Source: JAUIET01 sp039111475 (GTDB taxonomy: Bacteria > Pseudomonadota > Gammaproteobacteria > Pseudomonadales > JAUIET01). Taken from it: a stretch of 64,000 nt of DNA. Below the pieces are notes generated by a model. It had not been told where the DNA came from, did not search any database, and saw only the letters and a list, made by a program, of their open reading frames with translations. Location: positions 105,235 to 169,234 of the forward strand of contig JBCCIP010000005.1 in assembly GCA_039111475.1 (NCBI GenBank). Reading direction: 5' to 3'. Positions 51,851 to 59,478 of the stretch are shown here, piece by piece; the first letter of the stretch is position 1; each line of letters opens with the position of its first letter. The position numbers and the translations under genes are program-made.

Positions 51851-52807
51851 ATGCTTCAAACCATTCATCTTCTTGAACAAACCGACTTCCCCGCCATTCG
51901 TCGCCGCGTTATTGATACTGTGCAAGTTAATTTAGGTTACTTGTGTAACCAGAGTTGCGTTCATTGCCACGTGAATGCCGGGCCAAGCCGTACCGAGTTG
52001 ATGACGCGAGATACTGTTGAAACTCTGTTGGAGGTACTACGGCGCCGAAACGTAAGTACGCTGGACCTCACGGGTGGCGCCCCAGAGATGAATCCGGAGT
52101 TTCGCTACCTGGTGTGTGAGGCGCGCCAATTGGGTATAGACGTTATTGATCGATGTAATCTCACCATACTGTTGGAGCCTGACTATGCAGACTTGGCGGA
52201 ATTTCTCGCCGAGCAAGGCGTAATCGTTACGGCCTCACTGCCTTGTTATAGCCAGGCGAATGTCGATTCACAACGCGGCAAAGGCGTTTTCAATAAGAGC
52301 ATTGAAGCGCTAAGAAAGCTCAATGACTTGGGCTATGGGCGTGGTGGCGAGTTGAAGTTGAATCTCGTCTACAATCCCATTGGTGCCAACCTGCCGCCGC
52401 CGCAAGAAGAACTAAAATCGGATTACACCAAGCGACTATACGAAGATTTCGCAATCGTCTTCGATGAGTTGTACACCATCACCAATATGCCTATTAGTCG
52501 ATTCGGCAGTATTCTGTTGTCAAAAGGTCAATTTGACCCCTACATGCAGTTGCTACGTGACAATTATTCGCAAGGCAACCTGGAATCCGTTATGTGTCGC
52601 CAGCTGGTCAGTGTTGATTGGTTGGGAAACCTGTATGACTGCGATTTTAATCAAATGCTTGGTCTGCGTTTACTTAACCATGGGCCCAGACAACTCAAAG
52701 ATCTCCTAAATCACGATATGAAAGATCAGTCAATTGTCGTTGGTGAACATTGTTATGGTTGTACTGCGGGTAATGGCAGCAGTTGCAGTGGTTCTCTAAC
52801 AGTGTAA
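51851..52807 (+). CDS. arsS: arsenosugar biosynthesis radical SAM protein ArsS
   Basis: 318-aa radical SAM enzyme of the ArsS type (TIGR04167-like), proposed to join a 5'-deoxyadenosyl group to methylated arsenic on the way to arsenosugars. The SAM cluster is C32-x3-C36-x2-C39 (YLCNQSCVHCHVNAGP). The C-terminal cysteine-rich part (SVMCRQLVSVDWLGNLYDCD, EHCYGCTAGNGSSCSG) holds the expected extra ligands. No ArsM methyltransferase, ArsR or other ars gene is adjacent. It is transcribed alone, divergent from gpt. Confidence 0.9.
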   Translation: MLQTIHLLEQTDFPAIRRRVIDTVQVNLGYLCNQSCVHCHVNAGPSRTELMTRDTVETLLEVLRRRNVSTLDLTGGAPEMNPEFRYLVCEARQLGIDVIDRCNLTILLEPDYADLAEFLAEQGVIVTASLPCYSQANVDSQRGKGVFNKSIEALRKLNDLGYGRGGELKLNLVYNPIGANLPPPQEELKSDYTKRLYEDFAIVFDELYTITNMPISRFGSILLSKGQFDPYMQLLRDNYSQGNLESVMCRQLVSVDWLGNLYDCDFNQMLGLRLLNHGPRQLKDLLNHDMKDQSIVVGEHCYGCTAGNGSSCSGSLTV

Positions 52808-52981
52808 TTTGTTTCGTTTAGGCGGCCCACACCGATTGAGTTGCCTCATTTTCTTCGCTGATCGTTTTGACACTTCGAAATATTCTGTTGGTTCTAACAA
52901 GAAAAGTGAGTAAGATGGAGCTTATGCCAAGGATTAAGGACCCTATTTAAGGGCGTTTGGCTTTCGTAGACAGGAGTCGGC

Positions 52982-53299
52982 ATGTTAGGTAAACGGCGTC
53001 ATTCCAGGGTTGAGGTAAAGACCGGATTTGTCAGGAGCAGGCAGTTTTCGGCTCACGATCTCTCTGAATCCGGAATGTGTCTTAGCTGTAATTCGCCTGT
53101 TGCAGTAGGTACTGAATTGCTACTAACATTGGAATTGCAGGGTGGAATGACAGTTAACGCAAAAGTAATGTGGTGTAGGGAAGCGGCTTCGATATTTGAG
53201 CAAGGCTACAGAGTCGGTGTTGAATTTAGCTCAATGAGCACTCAGGATATGCTTATAATTCGTGCGTTTGTGCAGGAGCAATCTTCTTCAGATCGATAG
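52982..53299 (+). CDS. PilZ domain protein
   Basis: 105-aa single PilZ domain, probable c-di-GMP receptor. Both binding motifs are intact: RRHSR at residues 5-9 and DLSESG at 26-31. The rest of the barrel follows (GTELLLTLELQGG, AKVMWCREA, YRVGVEFSSM). It is the first gene left of the chemotaxis locus and may link c-di-GMP to motility. Distinct from the PilZ protein at 6267, which has a degenerate second motif. Convergent with cheV. Confidence 0.88.
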   Translation: MLGKRRHSRVEVKTGFVRSRQFSAHDLSESGMCLSCNSPVAVGTELLLTLELQGGMTVNAKVMWCREAASIFEQGYRVGVEFSSMSTQDMLIIRAFVQEQSSSDR

Positions 53300-53321
53300 G
53301 CTGATTAGGCGATTTTTTACC

Positions 53322-53365
53322 TCTGATTTACCCACACGCGTAATCTGATTTACCCACACGTGTAA
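53322..53365. repeat. 22-bp tandem direct repeat
   Basis: Two abutting copies, 53322-53343 and 53344-53365, of TCTGATTTACCCACACG-C/T-GTAA, identical at 21 of 22 positions. Each contains a CACG-rich partial palindrome. It fills the gap between the PilZ gene and convergent cheV. It could be a regulator-binding site or a replication-slippage product. Confidence 0.7.
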
Positions 53366-53392
53366 ATTTCTCCCTACTCCGTTTCATCATTG

Positions 53393-54346
53393 TTAGGTGG
53401 ATTCTTCTGAATTTGGTGAGTCATTTTCGTAGTAAGTCCGACTGATCCATTTGTCGGCGTAGATAACAACATCGGCCATTCTCGGCTTAGGTAGTTGTTC
53501 GTTAGCGCCAACTTGTTCGCCTTTATTTCGGTTATCTTCTGAGACCAGTGAGCTAAACAAAATCACTGGAATGTGCTGAGTCTGTTCGTTGTTCTTAATA
53601 TTTCGCGTTAGCGCAAGCCCATCCATTAATGGCATTTCAATATCGGTAATGACAATATGCGGCAGCTTACCGCCATTCATATTATCTGATATGTGCTGCC
53701 AGCATGCCTGGCCATTGGAAAAACTGTGAAGATCAGTATAACCGCTGTCGCGCAGCGTACTTTCTATCAATGCGTTGATGGATACGCTATCTTCGGCCAT
53801 GTAAACAGTGTGTTTTCCGCGGTCAATGTGGTATTCGCTTTCATCCACTTCCCGATAAGATGACCTATTCTTGAATAACTCTGCGTATATCGATTCGAAA
53901 TCGATCATCGGGATTAGTCGTTGATCTATATTCAAAATTCCCGTTGCCATAGAGGAAAAACCGCTGCCGATGTCTGGCACAGGCTGAATCTGCTTCCAGC
54001 CTGCTCGAAGTATTTCCTCAACACAGTCGGCGAGGAACGCACAATGCACGCCTGAAAAGTCGGTCACGATGATGCACTGTCGTGATGGATCAACCGCATT
54101 GCTTGGAATAGCGCAAAAAAGATGCATACTAACCAAAGGAACTGCCTTGCCGCGCAAGCTGATCATTCCCAGCACGGACTCCGGTTGCCCCGGGCAGGGT
54201 ACTACCTTAGTTGGTACAATGATTTCCCTGATTTTGGCGACGTTAACGCCGAAGGTTTGGTCGCCAATTTTGAAGACGAGAACCTCAAACTCGTTTGTAC
54301 CTGATTCGAGTAAGATGCCTCCATCAATTGCTTCATAACTACCCAT
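53393..54346 (-). CDS. cheV: chemotaxis protein CheV
   Basis: 317-aa coupling protein with an N-terminal CheW domain (~18-160; EVLVFKIGDQTFGVNVAKIR, MISLRGKAVPLV) fused to a C-terminal receiver (~180-305). The phospho-acceptor is D235 in IVITDIEMPLMDG, with acidic residues at E185/D186 and K in LPKPR. It links chemoreceptors to CheA and may act as a phosphate sink. It follows the PAS chemoreceptor by 41 bp on the same strand and is probably co-transcribed. Confidence 0.94.
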   Translation of the reverse strand: MGSYEAIDGGILLESGTNEFEVLVFKIGDQTFGVNVAKIREIIVPTKVVPCPGQPESVLGMISLRGKAVPLVSMHLFCAIPSNAVDPSRQCIIVTDFSGVHCAFLADCVEEILRAGWKQIQPVPDIGSGFSSMATGILNIDQRLIPMIDFESIYAELFKNRSSYREVDESEYHIDRGKHTVYMAEDSVSINALIESTLRDSGYTDLHSFSNGQACWQHISDNMNGGKLPHIVITDIEMPLMDGLALTRNIKNNEQTQHIPVILFSSLVSEDNRNKGEQVGANEQLPKPRMADVVIYADKWISRTYYENDSPNSEEST

Positions 54347-54387
54347 AGCAGATTCGTACCCAAGTGTTTCGTTGAAATATAAACATC

Positions 54388-56310
54388 TTATGCAACTCGC
54401 CCACGTGCGCTGGCGTAATATTCATCATTCTCAGACTTCACGCTCAAAGAATGCTTCTCGCTATCGCCTGATAACTTGAAGTAATCAACCAATTGTTTTA
54501 GATCCTGGGCCTGGTCACTCAAGCTTTCGCTAGCGGCGGCTGCTTCTTCAACAAGCGCGGCATTTTGCTGCGTTAAGTCTTCCATTTCGACAATGGCGCT
54601 GCTTACTTCATCAATGCCAGCTGACTGGACTTCGCTGGCGTCGGCGATTTCCGCCACGATGGTCGCTACTTTTTTAACCTCGCTAACAATCCCGTCCAAA
54701 GTGTCGCCTGACTGGTGCACTAGCAAAGAGCCTTGCTCAACTTTCGAGGAGCTGTCTTCGATCAAGTCCTTGATCTCCTTGGCGGCTGTTGCACTTCGGC
54801 TTGCCAGATTGCGAACTTCGCTGGCGACTACGGCAAAGCCTCGGCCTTGTTCGCCGGCACGCGCAGCCTCAACGGATGCATTCAGCGCCAATAAGTTAGT
54901 TTGAAACGCGATTTCGTCAATCACGCCAATAATGTCAGCGATTTTCTTGCTGGATGCGTTGATCTCTTCCATGGCCTTCATCGCATCACTCACAACCGCA
55001 CCTCCTCGAATAGCGCTGTCTCGCGCTGACGTGGCCAGCTTATTTGCTTCGTTAGCGCTCTGCTTGTTTTCGCCCACGGTTTGCGTCATCTGCTTCATGC
55101 TACCGGCTGTAATGGCGAGCTTGGACACCTGTTCTTCGGTTCGCTGCGCCAGGTCATTGTTGCCCTGAGAGATTTCGGACGACCCAGCGTCCACACCAAT
55201 TGCGACATTATTGATATCGCTTACTACTTTCAGAATTTTACCCAGACTATTATTAACGTCGTCTTTTAGTTCAAGAAATCGACCTGTAAATTCCCCGTTG
55301 ATTCGCTGGTCCAATTCACCATTGGCCAGATGTGACATGGTTGCTGATGTCTCAGCCAGTATTTGTTCCAGCGTTTTTTGAAAAACCTTTTGCTTGGTAA
55401 TATCACTGGCGTATTTCACCACCTTATAAGGTTTGCCGCCGACGTCAAACACTGGGTTGTACGACGCCTGAATCCACACTTCTTTGCCGTTTTTGCCTAC
55501 CCTCTGGTATTCACCAGAATGGAATTCACCTCGCTTCAATGTATCCCAGAAACGGGAATATTCGTCGCTGGCACTCTCATGCGCCTGCACAAACATACGG
55601 TGATGCTTACCCCTAATTTCGTCCAGCGAGTAGTCGACTGTGGACAAGAAATTGTTATTCGCGTTCAGAATGGTACCCGACATGTCGAATTCAATAACGG
55701 CTTGTGACTTGTCGATAGCGCTCATCTGACTTGCGAAATCGGCATTCATTGTTTTCTGCTCGGTCACATCGATCGCGTACTTTACAACTTTAACTGGCTC
55801 ACCTTGTTCATTAAAGATGGGGTTGTAGGAAGCTTGAATCCAGACTTTTTCTCCATTTTTTGCCACGCGGCCAAATTCTGCGGTCTCGAACTCACCCTGA
55901 TTAAGTTTCTGCCAGAATCGGGAGTACTCGGTGCTGTTTCGAACCTTCTCTTCCACAAACATTCTATGGTGCTTACCTTGAACTTCAGCCAATGTGTAGC
56001 CCATTGTCGACAGAAAGTTATCGTTGGCTGTGATAATTGTTCCGTCCATATCAAACTCAATCACTGCCTGCGACTTACTGATAGCGGCCAGTTGGCTTTC
56101 TAAATTCGCAAGGTAATTGGTTGAAGTGTCTGAGGAATCTTCTTCGGTGCGCATTACGAAAAAGGCGGCGGCCAGTGTCAAGCAGGCGGCTGTCAGTGCT
56201 ATTAACGAAGTCGCGCTCCACGCGAAGTACAACAATGCCGTAGTTGCGGGTGCCAGCGCTAACGCAATACTTGCCCAACTACTGATTCTAACGGATTTGT
56301 TCATTTTCAA
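54388..56310 (-). CDS. chemoreceptor with two tandem PAS domains
   Basis: 640-aa methyl-accepting protein. Two hydrophobic segments (residues ~10-52) form a short membrane hairpin with no periplasmic sensor. Two nearly identical PAS/PAC units follow (~75-195 and ~196-315; both contain KSQAVIEFDM and GKHHRMFV). A linker (HLANGELDQRINGEFTGRF) leads to the signalling domain with IAFQTNLLALNASVEAARAG. The layout resembles Aer and BdlA, so an internal redox, oxygen or heme/flavin signal is likely. No C-terminal pentapeptide tether. Upstream of cheV. Confidence 0.9.
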   Translation of the reverse strand: MKMNKSVRISSWASIALALAPATTALLYFAWSATSLIALTAACLTLAAAFFVMRTEEDSSDTSTNYLANLESQLAAISKSQAVIEFDMDGTIITANDNFLSTMGYTLAEVQGKHHRMFVEEKVRNSTEYSRFWQKLNQGEFETAEFGRVAKNGEKVWIQASYNPIFNEQGEPVKVVKYAIDVTEQKTMNADFASQMSAIDKSQAVIEFDMSGTILNANNNFLSTVDYSLDEIRGKHHRMFVQAHESASDEYSRFWDTLKRGEFHSGEYQRVGKNGKEVWIQASYNPVFDVGGKPYKVVKYASDITKQKVFQKTLEQILAETSATMSHLANGELDQRINGEFTGRFLELKDDVNNSLGKILKVVSDINNVAIGVDAGSSEISQGNNDLAQRTEEQVSKLAITAGSMKQMTQTVGENKQSANEANKLATSARDSAIRGGAVVSDAMKAMEEINASSKKIADIIGVIDEIAFQTNLLALNASVEAARAGEQGRGFAVVASEVRNLASRSATAAKEIKDLIEDSSSKVEQGSLLVHQSGDTLDGIVSEVKKVATIVAEIADASEVQSAGIDEVSSAIVEMEDLTQQNAALVEEAAAASESLSDQAQDLKQLVDYFKLSGDSEKHSLSVKSENDEYYASARGRVA

Positions 56311-56755
56311 GGTTCCTTGTGTCTACAATACCGACGCAGCGGCGCAACAGTGCGTAGTCTCAACACGCAATGACTATGGAACAGTATTTGTATTCAGAGG
56401 ATGCTGTTTTTTCGCGCGCTGTGGATTGCGCGCTGACGAGCATTAAAGACACTACTTTTACCCTTCCATGGATGCGATGCTATTTGCTGAGCACATTAGA
56501 CAGTGTAGTCAAGCGCTCGCGCATAACAGCACTTTTTGGCCTAGATAAGCAAGCTGTGCGCTGCGTCACAATCCTTACCAGTTGGTTCTCAAAATTAATT
56601 CAGCGACTAAACTTCCCTGTCAGCTTCCGCTATACATAGGAAGTGGTTGGTAAGAATTTAGATCAACATACACACAACGTTGCAAGAAGCGACGCTGGAC
56701 CAGGCATTAAGTGCACGCGCTTTCAGTTAAGCGATCGCTCAAGGAGGAGCAAACG
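56311..56755. other. divergent regulatory gap of the chemotaxis locus (445 bp)
   Basis: Separates the minus-strand PAS chemoreceptor/cheV unit from the plus-strand cheA operon. I see no RNA gene or repeat. A plus-strand open frame of 89 codons at 56370 has no recognisable product. A strong ribosome site AAGGAGG at 56741-56747 serves cheA. No convincing sigma28 element was found. Confidence 0.5.
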
Positions 56756-58846
56756 GTGTCTTCAGAACTAGACATGGCCGAAATTGCCCAGGTTTTCATT
56801 GATGAAAGTCTGGAAGGGATTGGCATTATGGAGTCCGGCTTGCTGAACCTAAATCTAGGTGCCGCCGACCCAGAAACAATGAACTCCATATTTCGCGCTG
56901 CCCATTCTATCAAAGGCGGCGGTGGCACGTTTGGCTTCACAGAAATTTCCGATTTTGCGCATCATGTAGAGACATTGCTTGACGAAATGCGTCAAGGACA
57001 AAGAGACGTTACACAAGACGGTGTTGATTTGCTGCTGCAGTCGGTTGACTGCTTAAGCGATATGATTGGCGGTTGCGCGGACGGGCCGGTTGATACCAGT
57101 AAGTCCAGTGAACTGCAGGCTAAGCTTGAGGCAATGCTGTCAAACGGTGAGACACCGTCGGCGGCCAATGAGACTGATGACAATCCGTCCAATGAAACGA
57201 TTGAAGAAATAATGGGCTGGGATATTGGTTTCAAGCCCAGCAAAGATGCCTTCCGCTCTGGTTACGACCCCCAAGATTTACTACGTGAATTGTCCGGTCT
57301 GGACGGCACGTCAATCTCGGTGACTGGCACTGAGCAGCTCAATTTCGAAGAAAATTCCGCAGACGATTGCTGGCTTGGCTGGGATATTTCCATCGATACG
57401 GGCGTTGATCGTGAGCGTCTTGAAGAGATCTTTGCCTGGGTCGAAGAAGGTGCAAGCGTTTGCTATGAGCCACGGCTGCAAGTCTGTGAGCAGGCCACAG
57501 AGATCAGCGAGCCCGCGACTGCCGCGAATGATTCCTCAAACGACGCTAAGCCTGAGACCAAAAAAGAGGTCAAAGAGCAGCCAGCTGCAAAAACGGCCGC
57601 GCCGGCCAAAAAAGCCACTGCAAAAGCGTCAGGCGGTGGTTCTGAAGGCGGATCGATACGTGTAAATACCGACAAAATAGACGCGCTGATTAACCTGGTT
57701 GGCGAGTTAGTGATCACCCAATCCATGTTAAGTCGGTTTGATCGCGAATTTGAAGGCGAGCATGTTCATGCTCTGCAGGAAGGTCTTTCGCAGCTGACTC
57801 GAAATACGCGAGAACTGCAAGAGAGCGTGATGGCCATCCGCATGCTGCCGATCAGTTTTGCGTTCAGCCGATTCCCCCGCCTCGTGCGTGACACCAGTAA
57901 TGCACTGGAGAAGAAAGTTAATTTGAAGCTGACCGGCGAAGGCACCGAGGTAGACAAAACAGTTCTTGAGAAGATCGGTGACCCTCTGGTCCACTTGGTT
58001 CGTAATTCGCTTGATCATGGTCTGGAGACACCTGAGAAAAGAGCTCAGGCTGGTAAACCAGAAGTCGGTGTGTTAGAGCTAAAAGCCTATCACGAAGGAG
58101 GCAACATCATCATTGAAGTGATTGATGATGGCGCCGGAATCAACAAAGACAGAGTTCTTGCAAAGGCCAGGGAACGTGGTTTAGTCGCGCAGGATGAGCA
58201 GCTTTCTGATGACCGGATCAATAACCTGATTTTTATGGCCGGATTCTCCACGGTTGATGAGGTCAGTGACCTGTCGGGTCGAGGTGTGGGCATGGACGTC
58301 GTGCGACGCAACATCAGCGATCTGGGCGGTAACGTATCGGTGAGCTCTACAACGGGTGTAGGCAGCACGTTCAAAATCACGCTACCCCTGACCCTGGCTA
58401 TCCTGGACGGGCAACTGGTCAGAGTAGGCAAGCAGTCCTACATTATTTCCTTGTTGTCGATTGTGGAAACTATTCAGCGTCAAAGTGAACACATCAACGA
58501 AGTGGTCGGGCAATCAGAAGTGTTCAGACTGAGAGAGAACTACCTGCCTATTCTCCGGCTTCACGAATTATTTGGTGTGGAAGCGGACAGTACGGACATT
58601 AACGAAGGTTTGTTGGTTGTTGTGGAAGCGAACGGTCAGCGGCTTGGAATTTTCGTAGATGACCTGCTTGAGCAACAGCAAGTGGTGATTAAAAGCCTAG
58701 AAGCGAATTACCAAAAAACCCAGGGTATATCCGGGGCCACTATTCTGGGCGACGGTACAGTCGCGCTGATCATAGACGTTCCGGGCCTTATTCAATTGTT
58801 TTACGACCGCCAGCGCGAGCAATCGCAAGCCGTCGCATTGGCATAG
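56756..58846 (+). CDS. cheA: chemotaxis histidine kinase CheA
   Basis: About 696-aa kinase. P1/HPt has H50 in FRAAHSIKGGGGTFGF. A P2-like region (~145-270) contains two WDI-type modules (MGWDIGFKP, LGWDISIDT). A Lys/Ala-rich linker (KKATAKASGGGSEGGS) leads to the dimerisation helix (INLVGELVITQSML), the ATPase with HLVRNSLDHGLETP, DDGAGI and GRGVGMDVV, and a C-terminal CheW-like domain. The GTG at 56756 is preferred because AAGGAGG precedes it by 8 nt; the frame is open 15 codons upstream. First gene of the plus-strand che operon. Confidence 0.95.
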   Translation: MSSELDMAEIAQVFIDESLEGIGIMESGLLNLNLGAADPETMNSIFRAAHSIKGGGGTFGFTEISDFAHHVETLLDEMRQGQRDVTQDGVDLLLQSVDCLSDMIGGCADGPVDTSKSSELQAKLEAMLSNGETPSAANETDDNPSNETIEEIMGWDIGFKPSKDAFRSGYDPQDLLRELSGLDGTSISVTGTEQLNFEENSADDCWLGWDISIDTGVDRERLEEIFAWVEEGASVCYEPRLQVCEQATEISEPATAANDSSNDAKPETKKEVKEQPAAKTAAPAKKATAKASGGGSEGGSIRVNTDKIDALINLVGELVITQSMLSRFDREFEGEHVHALQEGLSQLTRNTRELQESVMAIRMLPISFAFSRFPRLVRDTSNALEKKVNLKLTGEGTEVDKTVLEKIGDPLVHLVRNSLDHGLETPEKRAQAGKPEVGVLELKAYHEGGNIIIEVIDDGAGINKDRVLAKARERGLVAQDEQLSDDRINNLIFMAGFSTVDEVSDLSGRGVGMDVVRRNISDLGGNVSVSSTTGVGSTFKITLPLTLAILDGQLVRVGKQSYIISLLSIVETIQRQSEHINEVVGQSEVFRLRENYLPILRLHELFGVEADSTDINEGLLVVVEANGQRLGIFVDDLLEQQQVVIKSLEANYQKTQGISGATILGDGTVALIIDVPGLIQLFYDRQREQSQAVALA

Positions 58847-58882
58847 CGTTTCGCCGTACCATCGTTCCAAAGGAAGGGAATT

Positions 58883-59425
58883 ATGCAAGAAATGACCGAA
58901 AAAGCGGATATCGATCTAGACGTGATCGGTGTTGGTGGTGGCCAGTATCTAACCTTTATGCTAAATGGCGAGGAATACGGCGTCGAAATACTGAAGGTTC
59001 AGGAAATAAAAGGCTGGGACAGTGTTACGCCAATACCTAACACGCCGGAATACGTGCTGGGCGTGCTCAATCTTAGAGGCGCCGTGGTCCCTATTATTGA
59101 CCTGCGTATGCGCTTTGCGATGTCACATGTGGAATACGGTCCAACCACGGTCATCATTGTTGTGAAGATGATGTCAGAGCAACAGGAACGAACAGTAGGC
59201 TTGGTCGTTGACGCAGTAGCCGATGTGTATCGCCTTGAAGACAGTGAGGTGCAGGAACCTCCGGAAGCAGGTGACTCCGTCGGCACAGAGTACGTTCGAG
59301 GCCTGGCAAACGTGCAAGGCAAATTGGTGATATTGCTTGAAATTGATCGTTTGATCGATTTTGACATGCTTGGCGGACAACACAGTGCGGCTGCGTCAGG
59401 CATGGATATGGAGCTCGCTAGTTAG
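58883..59425 (+). CDS. cheW: chemotaxis coupling protein CheW
   Basis: 180-aa CheW domain protein that bridges receptor and CheA. Typical segments: QYLTFMLNGEEYGVEILKVQ, VLGVLNLRGAVVPIIDLRMR, GLVVDAVADVYRL and GLANVQGKLVILLEIDRLI. A ~20-residue N-terminal and a ~15-residue C-terminal extension flank the core. AAGGAAGGG precedes the ATG. It sits between cheA and the large chemoreceptor. Confidence 0.95.
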   Translation: MQEMTEKADIDLDVIGVGGGQYLTFMLNGEEYGVEILKVQEIKGWDSVTPIPNTPEYVLGVLNLRGAVVPIIDLRMRFAMSHVEYGPTTVIIVVKMMSEQQERTVGLVVDAVADVYRLEDSEVQEPPEAGDSVGTEYVRGLANVQGKLVILLEIDRLIDFDMLGGQHSAAASGMDMELAS

Positions 59426-59478
59426 AGCGTTGGCAAGTCATTCGAACTCAATTAACGGAATGGTAGTAGGAAAGTGAA

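Noticed and set aside
56370..56639. 89-codon frame in the gap before cheA
   Set aside because: No ribosome site and no recognisable product; kept only as a note under the intergenic entry.
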